Part shown: positions 10,059 through 23,045 of the stretch, one piece after another
How positions within the stretch are numbered: the first letter of the stretch is position 1
How the letters are laid out: each line of letters begins with the position of its first letter
NCBI RefSeq assembly: GCF_030817015.1
Contig: NZ_JAUSYS010000001.1
Coordinates: 2,108,001 to 2,172,000 of the forward strand
Direction of reading: 5' to 3'
Source of the DNA: Arthrobacter sp. V1I7
GTDB taxonomy: Bacteria > Actinomycetota > Actinomycetes > Actinomycetales > Micrococcaceae
DNA length: 64,000 nt
Notes under the pieces: generated by a model
Told to the model about the DNA's origin: nothing
Database searches by the model: none
The model's input: the letters and a program-made list of their open reading frames with translations, nothing else
Program-made: the position numbers and the translations under genes

Positions 10059-10682
10059 TCAGAGGCTGATGAGGCTGGTGGCGTTCCTGCGTGCGGCCTC
10101 GAAGCGCTTGGCGACGTCGGCCCAGTTCACGATGTTCCAGAAGGCCTTGACGTAGTCCGCCTTGACGTTGACGTAGTCCAGGTAGAAGGCGTGCTCCCAC
10201 ATGTCGAGCATCAGCAGCGGAGTGGTGCCCAGTGCGACGTTGCCCTGCTGGTCGTAGAGCTGCTCGATGACCAGGTTGCCGCCGATCGGCTCGTAGGCGA
10301 GGAAACCCCAGCCGGAGCCCTGCAGCCCGAGAGCGGCAGCGCTGAACTGGGCGCGGAACGCGTCGAAAGAACCGAACGCGTCATCGATGGCCGCCGCAAG
10401 CTCACCCTCCGGCTTGTCGCCGCCGTCCGGGGAGAGGTTGTTCCAGAACACGGAGTGGTTGATGTGGCCACCGGTGTGGAAAGCGAGGTCCTTGGACAGC
10501 CGGTTGATGTTGGCGAAGTCGCCCTTCTCGCGGGCCTCCGCCAGCTGGGCCAGGGCGTTGTTGGCGCCGGTCACGTAGGCGGCGTGGTGCTTGCTGTGGT
10601 GCAGCTCCATGATCCGCGCGGAAATGTGGGGTTCCAGCGCTGCATAGTCGTAGCTGAGTTGGGGCAGTACGTACTCGGTCAC
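10059..10682 (-). CDS. sodA: Superoxide dismutase, Mn/Fe family
   Basis: It converts superoxide to hydrogen peroxide and oxygen. The 207-residue cytosolic protein contains the metal-binding pattern of the family: [10 protein letters not shown] near residue 30, [10 protein letters not shown] near residue 75, and [13 protein letters not shown] with Asp and His ligands near residue 165. Metal preference (Mn or Fe) cannot be settled by eye. The GTG at 10682 has GGAGGA 6 bases upstream; the frame extends to 10820 without homology. A TAGAAT hexamer at 10838-10833 may be its promoter, giving a leader of about 145 bases. Confidence 0.95.
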   Translation of the reverse strand: MTEYVLPQLSYDYAALEPHISARIMELHHSKHHAAYVTGANNALAQLAEAREKGDFANINRLSKDLAFHTGGHINHSVFWNNLSPDGGDKPEGELAAAIDDAFGSFDAFRAQFSAAALGLQGSGWGFLAYEPIGGNLVIEQLYDQQGNVALGTTPLLMLDMWEHAFYLDYVNVKADYVKAFWNIVNWADVAKRFEAARRNATSLISL

Positions 10683-10847
10683 AAAATCCTCCAATGTCGT
10701 GGACGGGTTGTCCGGTTTGGTAACTCTGGGATTGTGCATCCGGATGGTGTGGCACCCGGAAGTCTGTGGTGAATCCGGAACCGGTGGGCATAACCTCCGC
10801 TGCTGCTGAGGTATTTCCACCGTCTGGATCCGATTCTAGGGGCGCGC

Positions 10848-11828
10848 CTACTCGTCCAGCATGTCCGGAGTCACATTGGCCTCAGTGCCGGGGATGCCGA
10901 GGTCCTGGGCGCGCTTGTCCGCCATCGCCAGCAGCCGGCGGATCCGGCCCGCGATGGCGTCCTTGGTCATGACGGGATCGGCGAGCCTGCCAAGTTCGTC
11001 CAGGCTGGCCTGCTTGTGCGCCACGCGCAGTTCGCCGGCGTATTTCAGGTGTTCCGGGACGTCGTCGCCGAGGATCTCGAGGGCGCGGTCCACCCGTGCG
11101 CCCGCCGCCACGGCGGCCTGGGCGGAACGGCGCAGGTTGGCATCGTCGAAGTTGGCCAGCCGATTGGCGGTGGCCCGGACTTCCTTGCGCATGCGGCGTT
11201 CCTCCCAGCCCATCAGCGCGTCGTGGGCGCCCATCCGGGTCAGCAACGCGGCGATGGTGTCACCGTCGCGGATCACCACGCGGTCCACTCCCCTGACCTC
11301 GCGGGCCTTGGCCTGGATGCCGAGGCGCCGCGCGGCGCCGACCAGGGCCAGCGCCGACTCCGGTCCCGGGCAGGTGACCTCCATGGCGGAGGAGCGGCCG
11401 GGTTCGGTGAGCGAGCCGTGGGCGAGGAAAGCTCCGCGCCAGACCGCTTCGGCGTCGGAGGCGGAACCGTTCACCACTGCCGACGGGAGGCCGCGGACGG
11501 GTCGTCCGCGGGCGTCCAGGAGGCCCGTCTGCCGGGCCAGGGCTTCGCCGTCCCGCACGACCCGGACCACATAGCGGCTCCCGCGGCGTAATCCCCCGCC
11601 GGAGACCACAATGATTTCGCTCTGGTGTCCGTAGACCTCGGCGATGGCGGCGCGCAGCCGACGTGCCGTAGAGGCGAGGTCGACTTCGGCCTCGATCACG
11701 ATCCGGCCGGAGATGATGTGCAGTCCGCCGGCGAAGCGGAGCATGGCCGACACTTCAGCCTTCCGGACGGAGGACTTCTTGATGTCCAGCCGGGAAAGTT
11801 CTTCCTTGACTGATGCTGTCAGTGCCAT
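10848..11828 (-). CDS. whiA: Sporulation/cell-division regulator WhiA
   Basis: WhiA is a DNA-binding protein with a LAGLIDADG-homing-endonuclease-like domain and a C-terminal helix-turn-helix; in Streptomyces it works with WhiB to control division genes, and it is conserved in non-sporulating Gram-positives. The 326-residue product begins [14 protein letters not shown], with conserved '[15 protein letters not shown]' in the N-terminal domain and '[29 protein letters not shown]' in the helix-turn-helix. The ATG at 11828 is preferred over the open frame to 11945. It follows yvcK by 10 bases as the last gene of uvrC-rapZ-yvcK-whiA. Confidence 0.95.
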   Translation of the reverse strand: MALTASVKEELSRLDIKKSSVRKAEVSAMLRFAGGLHIISGRIVIEAEVDLASTARRLRAAIAEVYGHQSEIIVVSGGGLRRGSRYVVRVVRDGEALARQTGLLDARGRPVRGLPSAVVNGSASDAEAVWRGAFLAHGSLTEPGRSSAMEVTCPGPESALALVGAARRLGIQAKAREVRGVDRVVIRDGDTIAALLTRMGAHDALMGWEERRMRKEVRATANRLANFDDANLRRSAQAAVAAGARVDRALEILGDDVPEHLKYAGELRVAHKQASLDELGRLADPVMTKDAIAGRIRRLLAMADKRAQDLGIPGTEANVTPDMLDE

Positions 11829-11838
11829 GGCACCTTTC

Positions 11839-12858
11839 CTAACTGTTCCCGAAAATGTCGTGGTAGGCCGTGGCCAGACGCAGCGTGTCGTGGATCGGCC
11901 GACGGCTCGACGCCCCCACTTTACCCAAGACGACCTCGGCACCAAGCATCCCGGCCGCCTGCTCGAACTCGCGGAGGTCCGGGACCGATGCCGGATCTGC
12001 CAGGACGATGTCGATCGAGAACTCCGGGGCGTACTCGCGCAGCACGCGGAGGTGGTCCGCGGCAGTCATTCCAAGGGTTTCCTTGGTGTCTGTGGCCAGG
12101 TTCATCGTGAGGCAGCGCCGCGCCTGGGTGTTGCAGAGCGCTTCGCGCATTTCCGGCAGGAGCAGGTGCGGCAGCACGGACGTGTACCAGGAGCCCGGGC
12201 CCAGGATGACCCAGTCCGCGAGTTCAATGGCCGTGAGGGCTTCCAGGCAGGCCGGGGCGTCCTCGGGCAGCAGGCGGACGTGCTCCAGCGAACCGGCAAC
12301 CGCGCATTTCGCCTGACCGCTGAGGGTCTGCAGCACCGAGGTGCCGTCCGGGGCGGAGACGCGGACCTGGCCCTCGATGGTGAGCGGGACGCTGGACATC
12401 GGCAGGACCTCGCCGCGGGCGCCCAGCAGGGCACCGGCCCACCTGAGGCCGGCCACGGTGTCGCCGAGGAGTTCCCAGAGCGTCACGATCAGCAGGTTGC
12501 CCATGGCATGTTCGTCGAGGGACCCGCCGCGGCCCTTGCCGGGCAGGAACCGGTGCTGCATGACATCGCGCCAGGTGCGGCCCCAGTCGGTGTCGTCGCA
12601 CAAGGCGGAAAGCGCCATCCGCAGGTCTCCGGGCGGGAGGACGCCGTACTCTTCGCGCAGCCGCCCCGAGGATCCGCCGTCGTCCGCCACGGTGACGATG
12701 GCGGTCAGTTCCGAGGTAAGCAGTCGCAGGGCGGACAGTGAGGCGGAGAGGCCGTGACCGCCGCCGAGCGCGACCACGGAGGGGCCCTTGTCCTGCTGGC
12801 TGGCGAAAGCAGGGCTGGCCGGCGGGACGAGCGGCAGGGGGCCGGTAAGCAGCGCCAT
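11839..12858 (-). CDS. yvcK: YvcK/CofD-family protein (gluconeogenesis factor)
   Basis: YvcK-like proteins bind UDP-sugars and influence cell-wall metabolism and growth on gluconeogenic carbon sources in Bacillus and Mycobacterium (CuvA). The 339-residue sequence has the Rossmann-like [14 protein letters not shown] near residue 28 and [13 protein letters not shown] near residue 57, both diagnostic. The ATG shares one base with the rapZ stop (TAATG), so translation is probably coupled. The sequence supports the family; the biological role here is inferred from homologues. Confidence 0.92.
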   Translation of the reverse strand: MALLTGPLPLVPPASPAFASQQDKGPSVVALGGGHGLSASLSALRLLTSELTAIVTVADDGGSSGRLREEYGVLPPGDLRMALSALCDDTDWGRTWRDVMQHRFLPGKGRGGSLDEHAMGNLLIVTLWELLGDTVAGLRWAGALLGARGEVLPMSSVPLTIEGQVRVSAPDGTSVLQTLSGQAKCAVAGSLEHVRLLPEDAPACLEALTAIELADWVILGPGSWYTSVLPHLLLPEMREALCNTQARRCLTMNLATDTKETLGMTAADHLRVLREYAPEFSIDIVLADPASVPDLREFEQAAGMLGAEVVLGKVGASSRRPIHDTLRLATAYHDIFGNS

Positions 12859-13781
12859 TATTCCCGGCCCAGGTCCCGGTGCGTGGTGGTCACGGTGACG
12901 CGCGGATATTGCGCGAGCCGGCGGGAAAGTTCGACGGCGACGGCGACCGAGCGGTGCTTCCCTCCGGTGCAGCCGACGGCAATCGTTGCGTAGTGCTTGT
13001 TCTCACGCCGGTAGCCGTCCAACACCGGTTCGAGGGCCAGGACGTAGCGCTCCACGAAGTTGCTGACGCCCTGGGCCTCGAGCACGTAGTCGCTGACGTC
13101 CATGTCCAGGCCGGTGTGCGGACGCAGCGCCGGGACCCAGTGCGGGTTGGGGATGAAGCGGGCGTCCGCCACGAAGTTCGCGTCCACCGGAAGGCCGTAC
13201 TTAAAACCGAAGCTCATGACATTCAGGCGCAACGCCACCGGTCCTGTTTCGCTGAACAGCTCGGTGATCGCGGTGGCCAGTCCATGCACGTTCAGGGCCG
13301 AGGTGTCCAGGACGATATCGGCAGAAGTCCGCAGTTCTTGGAGCAGTTCGCGCTCGGCGGCGATGCCATCGAGGATCCTGCCACCGCCCTGCAGGGGGTG
13401 CGGGCGCCGGCCCTGTTCGAAGCGGCGGACCAGGACGCCGTCGTCCGCGTCGAGGAAGAGCACCTGGAAGGTGACGCCGCTGGCCTCGAGGGCGCGGAGT
13501 GCGGCGCGGATGTCAGCGAACAGCTCCTTGCTGCGGACGTCCATCACCACGGCGAGCTTGGAGATGGAGCGGGGTGCGTGGGACACCAGTTCGGCGAGCG
13601 TGCCGAGCATCTGCGGCGGAAGGTTCTCCACGACGTACCAGCCGTGGTCCTCCAGTGCGTCCGATGCAGTGCTGCGCCCGGCTCCCGACATGCCGGTCAC
13701 CACGAGCAGTTCCGCCTCATCGGGTTTGACCGGCGTCATGCGGTCCGTTTCCGTGCCGGATCCTGCCGTCGACTCTGCCAT
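12858..13781 (-). CDS. rapZ: RNase adapter RapZ-like nucleotide-binding protein
   Basis: The 307-residue protein has a Walker A motif, GMSGAGRST, near residue 31, and the conserved C-terminal domain with 'SFGFKYGLP', '[10 protein letters not shown]' and '[13 protein letters not shown]', typical of RapZ/YvcJ. In E. coli RapZ directs RNase E to GlmZ sRNA; actinobacteria lack that sRNA, so the role here is unknown. It lies between uvrC and yvcK with a one-base overlap to yvcK. The 117-base gap upstream to uvrC is the largest in the cluster. Confidence 0.93.
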   Translation of the reverse strand: MAESTAGSGTETDRMTPVKPDEAELLVVTGMSGAGRSTASDALEDHGWYVVENLPPQMLGTLAELVSHAPRSISKLAVVMDVRSKELFADIRAALRALEASGVTFQVLFLDADDGVLVRRFEQGRRPHPLQGGGRILDGIAAERELLQELRTSADIVLDTSALNVHGLATAITELFSETGPVALRLNVMSFGFKYGLPVDANFVADARFIPNPHWVPALRPHTGLDMDVSDYVLEAQGVSNFVERYVLALEPVLDGYRRENKHYATIAVGCTGGKHRSVAVAVELSRRLAQYPRVTVTTTHRDLGRE

Positions 13782-13898
13782 CTGTGAAGCCCCGTTCTGC
13801 TGAACAATTCTTTGCCGCGGCCATCCGGTCTGCCTCTTCCGCGCGACCGGACGTGCCGTTTCCCAAGTCCTTACCCTAGCTAAGTTTGCTGGGGCTAG

Positions 13899-15923
13899 CT
13901 AAGATTCCAGGATTTCGCCCGTCGTCATGTTGATGGCCGGCAGGGCGGGGGCCCCGGCGGCGTCCTCCTGGCTGAAGTGCCGCACGATCGCCTCGGCGAG
14001 GGAGGGTCCGATCCCCTTTGCCGCGGTGAGCTCCGCTGGCGTCGCCGCCTTGATGCTTTTGACCGAGCCGAACTGCGCCAGCAGTGTCTTGCGCTTGGAT
14101 GCGCCCAGCCCCGGGACGCTGTCGAGGGCGGACACGGTCATGGCCTTGCCGCGTTTCTGGCGGTGGAAGGAGATCGCGAAGCGGTGCGCTTCGTCGCGGA
14201 TGCGCTGCAGCAGGTACAGCCCGGCGGAGGCGCGCGGGAGTATCACGGGGAAGTCGCTGTCCGGCAGCCAGACCTCTTCGAGCCGCTTGGCCAGGCCGAC
14301 GACGTACACGTCGTCGACGCCCAGTTCGGCCAGCGCACGGGCGGCCGCGTTGACCTGGGGCTTGCCGCCGTCGACCACCACAAGGTTGGGCGGGTAGGCG
14401 AACCTCGCCCGCGGCGTGGGCGTCGTGGTGTCGGTCAGGGCGCCGGTAAGCCCGGCGGCGTCGGCAGCGGCGTTGAGCGGCGCCTGTTGGCCGGGCTGCG
14501 CTGCGGCGTCGGCATGCTCCGCCTTCTCCTGCAGATAGTGCCGGAAGCGGCGGGTCAGCACATCATGCATCGCGGCGGTGTCGTCGTTGGCGGCGGCGCC
14601 GCTGATGGAGAACTTCCGGTAGTCCGACTTCTTCGGCAGGCCGTCCTCGACCACCACCATGGAGCCGACGACGTTGGTGCCCTGCACGTGCGAGATATCG
14701 AAGCACTCGATCCGCATCAGCGCCACGGGAAGATCCAGTGCCTCCTGCAGTTCCTGCAGCGCCTGGGACCTCATGGTCAGGTCGCCGGCCCGCCGCGACT
14801 TGTGCAGCTTCAGGGCGTGCTCGGCGTTGTCCCGGACGGTGGACAGCAGGGCGGCCTTGTCGCCGCGTTGCGGGACGCGGATATCCACGCGGGCCCCGCG
14901 GAGGCCGCTGAGCCATTCGGCGAGCTCGACGGCGTTGCTTGGTTCCGCGGGGACCAGGACTTCCCGCGGCAGCCGTCCCTGGCTTTCGGCCTCCTCGCCG
15001 TAGACCTGCTGGAGCAGGTGTTCCACCAGATCCGGGGTGGTGGAGTCCTCGACCTTTTCCACGACCCAGCCGCGCTGGCCGCGGATCCGGCCGCCACGGA
15101 CGTGGAAGACCTGGACGGCGGCCTCCAGCTCGTCCTCGTGCAGGGCGAACACGTCCGCGTCGGTGCCCTCGGCCAGGACGACGGCGTTGCGCTCGAAGAC
15201 CTTCTTCAGCGCGACGATGTCGTCCCGGATGCGGGCCGCCCGCTCGTAGTCCAGTTCGGTGACGGCGGCAGCCATCTCCTTTTCGAGCCTCGTGACGAAG
15301 GGCTTGGCTTCGCCGCCCATGAAGGTGCAGAAATCCTCGGCGAGGGCACGGTGGTCCTCCGCCGAGATGCGCCCGACGCACGGGGCCGAGCACTTGTCGA
15401 TATAGCCCAGCAGGCATGGCCGGCCGCTGGCTTCAGCCCGTTTCAGGACTCCGGCGCTGCAGCTGCGGACCGGGAACACGCGCAGCAGCGTGTCCATGGT
15501 GTCCCGGATGGCGCCGGCGGTGTACGGGCCGAAATAGCGGGTGCCCTTGCGGCGTTCGCCGCGCAGTACCTGGACGCGCGGGTATTTCTCCGCCATGGTG
15601 ACCGCAAGGTACGGATAGCTCTTGTCGTCGCGGAACATGACGTTGAAACGCGGTTTGAATTCCTTGATCCAGGTGTATTCCAGCTGGAGGGATTCGAGTT
15701 CGCTGCCGACGACGGTCCATTCAACGCTGCTCGCCGCATGGACCATCGCATAGGTCTTGGGCAGCAGTCCGGCAGGGTTCGCGAAGTAGGAATTCAGCCG
15801 CGAACGGAGGTTCTTGGCCTTGCCGACGTAGATGACCCGGCCGTGCGGGTCGCGGAAGCGGTACACGCCCGGATTGGTCGGAATCTCACCCGTCTGGGGT
15901 CGGTAACTCGCTGGATCTGCCAC
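13899..15923 (-). CDS. uvrC: UvrABC excision nuclease subunit C
   Basis: UvrC makes both incisions around a DNA lesion in nucleotide excision repair. The 674-residue protein has an N-terminal GIY-YIG nuclease domain (PGVYRFRD and [13 protein letters not shown] within the first 45 residues), a Cys-rich region with four cysteines around [13 protein letters not shown], the UVR motif near residue 205, an RNase H-like C-terminal nuclease domain ([15 protein letters not shown]), and a terminal helix-hairpin-helix. The start is GTG, preceded by a TAGACT hexamer at only 6 bases, suggesting a leaderless mRNA. It heads the cluster with rapZ, yvcK and whiA. Confidence 0.96.
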   Translation of the reverse strand: MADPASYRPQTGEIPTNPGVYRFRDPHGRVIYVGKAKNLRSRLNSYFANPAGLLPKTYAMVHAASSVEWTVVGSELESLQLEYTWIKEFKPRFNVMFRDDKSYPYLAVTMAEKYPRVQVLRGERRKGTRYFGPYTAGAIRDTMDTLLRVFPVRSCSAGVLKRAEASGRPCLLGYIDKCSAPCVGRISAEDHRALAEDFCTFMGGEAKPFVTRLEKEMAAAVTELDYERAARIRDDIVALKKVFERNAVVLAEGTDADVFALHEDELEAAVQVFHVRGGRIRGQRGWVVEKVEDSTTPDLVEHLLQQVYGEEAESQGRLPREVLVPAEPSNAVELAEWLSGLRGARVDIRVPQRGDKAALLSTVRDNAEHALKLHKSRRAGDLTMRSQALQELQEALDLPVALMRIECFDISHVQGTNVVGSMVVVEDGLPKKSDYRKFSISGAAANDDTAAMHDVLTRRFRHYLQEKAEHADAAAQPGQQAPLNAAADAAGLTGALTDTTTPTPRARFAYPPNLVVVDGGKPQVNAAARALAELGVDDVYVVGLAKRLEEVWLPDSDFPVILPRASAGLYLLQRIRDEAHRFAISFHRQKRGKAMTVSALDSVPGLGASKRKTLLAQFGSVKSIKAATPAELTAAKGIGPSLAEAIVRHFSQEDAAGAPALPAINMTTGEILES

Positions 15924-15929
15924 AGTTCA

Positions 15930-15935
15930 AGTCTA
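15930..15935 (-). promoter_or_regulatory. -10 element TAGACT for leaderless uvrC
   Basis: TAGACT on the minus strand ends 6 bases before the GTG start of uvrC, and no Shine-Dalgarno sequence is present in between. This spacing places the transcription start at or next to the start codon. No clear -35 hexamer is visible. Confidence 0.6.
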
Positions 15936-15966
15936 CTGAGGCGGCGGGGGTGTCCGGGACAGCGCC

Positions 15967-16629
15967 CTACTCGATGGCTTTGCTCTGGTTGTAGCCTGTG
16001 GCGCGTTCCTGGCCGCTGAGTTCCGCAATCGCGTCCATGATCCGGTCGGTGACCTGGCGACGCGCCGGCAGGGAATGGTCCGGACCCGTCTTTTGGAAGT
16101 AGAGCGGCTCGCCGACCCTCATGGTGAAGTGCTGCGGCCTGATGGCCTTGCTGTCCGCAGGCTGCAGGTGTTCGGTGCCGATCAGTCCGACCGGGACAAC
16201 CGGGGCGCCCGTGGTCAGGGCCAGCCAGCCGACGCCGGTACGGCCGCGGTACAGGAGGCCGTCGCGGGAACGGGTGCCCTCGGGGTAGATCCCGATGCCC
16301 CGGCCCGAGTCCAGGATCTCCAGCAGCGTCTTCAGCGCCTGCACGCTGGCAGCCTGCTCGCCACGCTGAACCGGGATCGAACCGACGGACTCGAAGAAGG
16401 ATTTCATGACCTTCCCCTTGACGCCGCCGGTGTTGAAGTACTCGGCCTTCGCGAAGAACGCCACCGGGCGCGGCATGAGGGCCTGGACGATCACGCTGTC
16501 CAGGAAGGAAAGATGGTTCGGGGCCACGATGAACGGACCCTCCTTGGGCACATTTTCCAGGCCGATGACGGTGGGCCGGCAAGTCGAGGTGAGGAGTCCG
16601 CGCGTGGTCCAGCGGATTGCATCAAACAT
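15967..16629 (-). CDS. 1-acyl-sn-glycerol-3-phosphate acyltransferase (PlsC family)
   Basis: The product is 220 residues and carries the acyltransferase motifs NHLSFLD (HX4D, near residue 37) and YPEGTRSRDG (near residue 110), plus VPVGLIGTEHL. Such enzymes acylate lysophosphatidic acid at the membrane surface. The ATG at 16629 is chosen because the product then starts MFDAIRW and overlaps the phosphatase gene by only 8 bases; another in-frame ATG lies at 16635. Actinobacterial genomes hold several paralogues, so the exact acyl acceptor is uncertain. Confidence 0.85.
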   Translation of the reverse strand: MFDAIRWTTRGLLTSTCRPTVIGLENVPKEGPFIVAPNHLSFLDSVIVQALMPRPVAFFAKAEYFNTGGVKGKVMKSFFESVGSIPVQRGEQAASVQALKTLLEILDSGRGIGIYPEGTRSRDGLLYRGRTGVGWLALTTGAPVVPVGLIGTEHLQPADSKAIRPQHFTMRVGEPLYFQKTGPDHSLPARRQVTDRIMDAIAELSGQERATGYNQSKAIE

Positions 16630-17419
16630 TGGCATCGGTGTACACCTCGGTCCGGGCTTCGGTCCGGGCAACGTACGCCATCGCGGCCGCCGCCCGGGCG
16701 GGGGTCAGCCCGGCAACGGTCCCGGCTGCGTCCCGTCGGAGGATCGTCTCGTGCAGGGCGGTGGTGGTCTGCACGATCTCGACGGCGCCCGCCTCGTCGA
16801 GTTCGCCGTCGAGAGCGAAGCCCCAGCCCACGCCGATGCATTCGAGGCCGTTGGCCGCCGCCCCGGCCACGTCCTGCGCGCGGTCCCCCACCATAACGGC
16901 CTGCCGCAGTTCCCCGGCGGATTGGGCTTCCAGATCGGCCAGCGCGGCGGCGACGATCCCGGTCTTTCCCGCCGGAGCGGCGGCATCCGCCTCGGCCGCC
17001 TCATCGGCGGCGGAGCCGCGGATCGTGCCGAAGTGGTCCGCGATGCCGTGGTGTTCCAGCACGGTCCGTGCCAGCCCCTCGGGCTTCTGGGTGGCGACGG
17101 CCACCGGACGTCCGGCGGCGGCGAAGGATTCCAGCAGGTCCCGGACGCCGGGGTACAGCCGGCTCTGGGCAATGCCGGTGGAGACGTAGTGCGCGCGGTA
17201 GATTCGAATGGCGGCCTGCAGCTGGTCGGCCGGGACGCCGGCGATCTCGGTGAGGGAATGACTGAGCTTGGGTCCGATCATCGCGTCCATCCGGGCCTTG
17301 CCGGGAACGGGAAGTCCAAGCTCGGTGAGGGCCGCCGCGATTCCGTCCGTTATTCCGCCGGCGGGATCGACAAGAGTGCCGTCCAGGTCAAAGATCACGG
17401 GCACTGTTGTTTGGGTCAC
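16622..17419 (-). CDS. HAD-superfamily hydrolase, phosphoglycolate phosphatase-like
   Basis: A 265-residue haloacid-dehalogenase hydrolase: motif I FDLDGTLVD at residues 10-18, a helical cap, motif II 'VAVATQKP' and motif IV 'MVGDRAQDV'. It resembles Gph/PgmB-like phosphatases acting on small phosphorylated metabolites; the substrate is not deducible. There is an insertion rich in Ala/Glu/Asp around residue 140. The GTG start follows GAAACT by 6 bases, so the transcript may be leaderless. It overlaps plsC at its 3' end and is probably co-transcribed. Confidence 0.8.
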   Translation of the reverse strand: MTQTTVPVIFDLDGTLVDPAGGITDGIAAALTELGLPVPGKARMDAMIGPKLSHSLTEIAGVPADQLQAAIRIYRAHYVSTGIAQSRLYPGVRDLLESFAAAGRPVAVATQKPEGLARTVLEHHGIADHFGTIRGSAADEAAEADAAAPAGKTGIVAAALADLEAQSAGELRQAVMVGDRAQDVAGAAANGLECIGVGWGFALDGELDEAGAVEIVQTTTALHETILRRDAAGTVAGLTPARAAAAMAYVARTEARTEVYTDANV

Positions 17420-17571
17420 CGGCCTAGTTTCTCACGAGTGCCGGGATGCCAGAAACTCGCATTCCCCGCAGGGAATACATCGGCGGGACTTTCCCCTGCT
17501 GTGCTGGCCCTGCCGGGCCGGCGGCGTTCCGGAACGCGGCCGGCTGCCGCCGGGCAAGGGCCCGGGCGGGC

Positions 17572-20541
<2,970 letters not shown>

Positions 20542-20548
20542 GCTACCA

Positions 20549-20571
20549 ATGCTAATCGAAAACTTCTTCGA
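20549..20571 (-). promoter_or_regulatory. uvrA -10 element and LexA (SOS) box candidate
   Basis: TAGCAT (minus strand, 20554-20549) is 7 bases from the uvrA GTG. Abutting it upstream, 20556-20571 reads TCGAAAACTTCTTCGA, a dyad TCGAA-N6-TTCGA that agrees with the actinobacterial SOS box (TCGAAC-N4-GTTCGA) except at the two inner positions. A repressor bound there would cover the promoter. Confidence 0.5.
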
Positions 20572-20630
20572 ACATCCATTCCCTGCTGTGTCCCACCCCG
20601 GTAAATGCCGTCCGGTGTGTTAACGGGCTG

Positions 20631-21023
20631 TCATGCACGGTCATAGGCGGCGGCAAGCAACTGGACGGCCTCCGCGAAGCTGGCGCCCTGGGCCTTGGCC
20701 GCGGCCGCAAAGTCGGCGGCGGCTGCCGACAGCGAACTCCAGGCTTCGTCCCGGGCGCAGACGACGGTGCCGTTCCGGCCCCGCGTCGCGACGATTCCGG
20801 CCGCCTCCAGTTCCTTGTAGGCACGGGCCACGGTGTGCGGTGCGACGCCCAGTTCGGCGGCAAGGTTGCGGACTGCCGGCAGCCGGGTGCCCGGGACCAG
20901 TGTGCCGTTGTCCGCCCGTTCGATGATGTTGAGCCGGAGCTGTTCGAACAGCGGGACCGAGCTGGCCTGGTTTGGTTTCCAGACGCCGGGAAAACGGTCT
21001 GCAACGTTCTCGGCGGCATTCAC
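20631..21023 (-). CDS. GntR-family transcriptional regulator (YtrA-like)
   Basis: The 130-residue protein has an N-terminal winged helix-turn-helix (PLFEQLRLNIIERADNG..., 'LPAVRNLAAELGVAPHTVARAYKELEAAGIV') and a short helical C-terminus without a ligand-binding domain, the YtrA-subfamily layout. Such regulators normally repress the ABC transporter operon they are part of. The ATG overlaps the stop of the upstream ABC gene (ATGA), so it is the third gene of that operon and probably autoregulatory. The inducer is unknown. Confidence 0.88.
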   Translation of the reverse strand: MNAAENVADRFPGVWKPNQASSVPLFEQLRLNIIERADNGTLVPGTRLPAVRNLAAELGVAPHTVARAYKELEAAGIVATRGRNGTVVCARDEAWSSLSAAAADFAAAAKAQGASFAEAVQLLAAAYDRA

Positions 21024-22288
21024 TGCTCCGGCCCCTGGCGGTCCTGGCGCTGTTCGCGACTGGCGAACTGCGCTTCATAGAGATCGGTGTAAAGCCCGCG
21101 CCCCGCCAGCAGCTGGTGATGGGTGCCGTGTTCAACAATCCGTCCGTGGTCCATGACCAGAATTAGATCAGCGTCCCGGACGGTGGACAAGCGGTGGGCA
21201 ATCACGAAGCTCGTCCGGCCGTGCCGGAGGCGCTGCATCGCCTTGCGGATCTGCACCTCTGTGCGGCTGTCCACGGAGCTGGTGGCCTCATCCAGGACCA
21301 GGATGCTGCGCCCTGCCAGATGCGCCCTCGCGATTGAAACGAGCTGCCGCTGCCCCCGGCTGAGGGAGTCGCCGTCGTTGCCGAGCATGGTGGCGTACCC
21401 GTCCGGCAGCGAGCGGACGAACCGGTCCGCGTGGCTGGCCTGCGCGGCGGCGAGGATCTCGGACTCGCTGGCACCCGGCCGTCCGTACTCGATGTTCTCC
21501 CGGATGGTGCCGGTGAACAGCCACGCGTCCTGCAGGACGGCGCCGACGGCGGAGCGCAGCTCGTCGTGGGGCATGCCCGCAATGTCGGTGCCGTCGAGCC
21601 TGATCCGTCCGGCGTCCAGTTCATAGAACCGCATGAGCAGGTTCGCCACGGTCGTCTTGCCGGCGCCGGTGTGGCCCACGACCGCAACGGTCTGCCCCGG
21701 CTCCACGGTGAAGGTGAGATCCTGCACCGCTGGTGTACCCGGGCGGTAGCTGAAGCCGACCTGCTCGAAGGCGATTCGCCCCCTGGCTCCCGGCGTCCCG
21801 GGTTCGGACGTTCCGGGTTCCGGCGTCGCGGGTTCCCGCGTGCCGGGTTCCCGCGTGCCGGGTTCCGGCGTGCCGGGTTCCCGGGCGGGCCCAGGCAGCG
21901 GCCCGGCCGTAACCTCGGCGGCGTCCAGCAGGGCGAAGACCCGGTCGGCCGAGGCCAGGCAGGACTGCAGAAGTGTCAGCATTCCGCCGACCTGGCCCAT
22001 CGGCTGACTGAAAAGCCGGCTGAACTGGATGAAGGCCTGCAGACCCCCGATCGTCATGGCCCCGGCCGTGACCTGGAGGGCACCGACGACGGCGACCGCG
22101 ACGTAGTTGAGGTTGGAGACGAACACCATCAACGGCTGCACCACGCCCGAAACGTACTGGGCGCGGGCGCTGGCCCGGCTGAGCCTCCTGTTGCTCCCGC
22201 TGAATGCGGCCGCCACGGCGACCTGCCGGCCGAACGCCTTGATGACCTCATGCCCGGTGAAGACTTCCTCCAACTGCGCATGCAGCTC
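21020..22288 (-). pseudogene. ABC exporter subunit 2, 3' part (end of membrane domain and ATPase domain), frameshifted
   Basis: This is the downstream reading frame of one half-transporter gene (21020-23045). It continues from 'LHAQLEEVFTGHEVIKAFG' in coupling helix 2 through the last membrane helices to a complete ATPase domain: Walker A VGHTGAGKTT, signature LSRGQRQLVSIARA, Walker B SILVLDEATSS, H-loop IAHRLS. The upstream frame stops at 22248; deletion of one C in the run 22288-22291 explains the break. The linker between membrane and ATPase domains contains a repeated EPGT(R/P) peptide. If the frameshift is real the protein is lost; if it is a sequencing error the gene is intact. Confidence 0.8.
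21788..21882 (-). repeat. 15-bp tandem repeat encoding the EPGT-type linker
   Basis: About six imperfect copies of a 15-bp unit (core CCGGGTTCC on the plus strand) encode P-G-T-x-E repeats between the membrane and ATPase domains of the ABC subunit. The period is a multiple of three, so copy-number change keeps the frame. Confidence 0.75.
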
Positions 22289-23045
22289 CCCACTGCTCCC
22301 CCCACTGTTCGGTGAAATTGGCCTGCGACTTCCGGGCCACCAGGACCGTGATCAGGGCGGACACCGGGACGGAGACCAGGGCGATCACCGCCAGGGCAGG
22401 TGAGATCCACAGCATCATCACGAGTGCGGCGGAGAGCATCAGCAGGGACATGATCAGCTGGTTCAGTAACTGGTTCAGGGCCTGGGAGATGTTGTCGACG
22501 TCGTCGGTGGCTCGGCTCAGGACCTCGCCCCGGTGCTGGTCGTCGAAATGGCCGGACGTCAAAACATGCAGTTTCTCCTCGACGGAGGAGCGCAGACCGT
22601 AGCTCAGTCGCTGCACGGCCGTGGCGGCCAGCGCTCCCTGGATCCAGCTGAAGACCGAGGCCCCCAGGTACATGAGGGAGACAGCGGTCAGCAGTCCCGC
22701 CAGCTTCGCCTCGTTGAAGGTTCCGCCCAGGACGCTGACAACCACGACATCGGTGGCGTCTCCCAGGTACTTCGGGGCCAAGACATTGAGGGTCACGAAG
22801 GCGCAGGTGGCCGCGATGACGCCTGCCATCCGCCACTTGGACGGCCGGAGCAATCCGAGGAGCCGGCGCCCGGTGCGCCGGCGGGACCCGGAGCCGGCCC
22901 GGGACGCCACCGGGTCAGCCTGCCCCGATGCGTAGCGGACAGACGGCGGGGAATCGGACGGCGTGGAATCAGGCAGCGTGGAATCAGACGGCGGGGCCGC
23001 GGCCGCTCCGGCCAGGAACTCTTCGAGGCCGGGTTTGTGGATCAC
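22248..23045 (-). pseudogene. ABC exporter subunit 2, 5' part (membrane domain), frameshifted
   Basis: The N-terminal fragment has a Pro/Ser-rich cytosolic leader of about 70 residues and then transmembrane helices of an ABC type IV exporter ('GVIAATCAFVTLNVLAPKYLGDATD', 'YGLRSSVEEKLHVL', 'GEVLSRATDDVDNI'). Homology ends near ANFTEQWG at about base 22310; after that the frame runs into 16 or so unrelated residues. The missing downstream part is present in another frame at 21020-22288. The GTG start overlaps the stop of the preceding ABC gene (GTGA). Confidence 0.8.

Noticed and set aside
22280..22310. Programmed ribosomal frameshifting in the ABC gene
   Set aside because: No slippery heptamer or downstream pseudoknot is evident, and similar homopolymer breaks occur in unrelated genes, favouring indels or sequencing errors.
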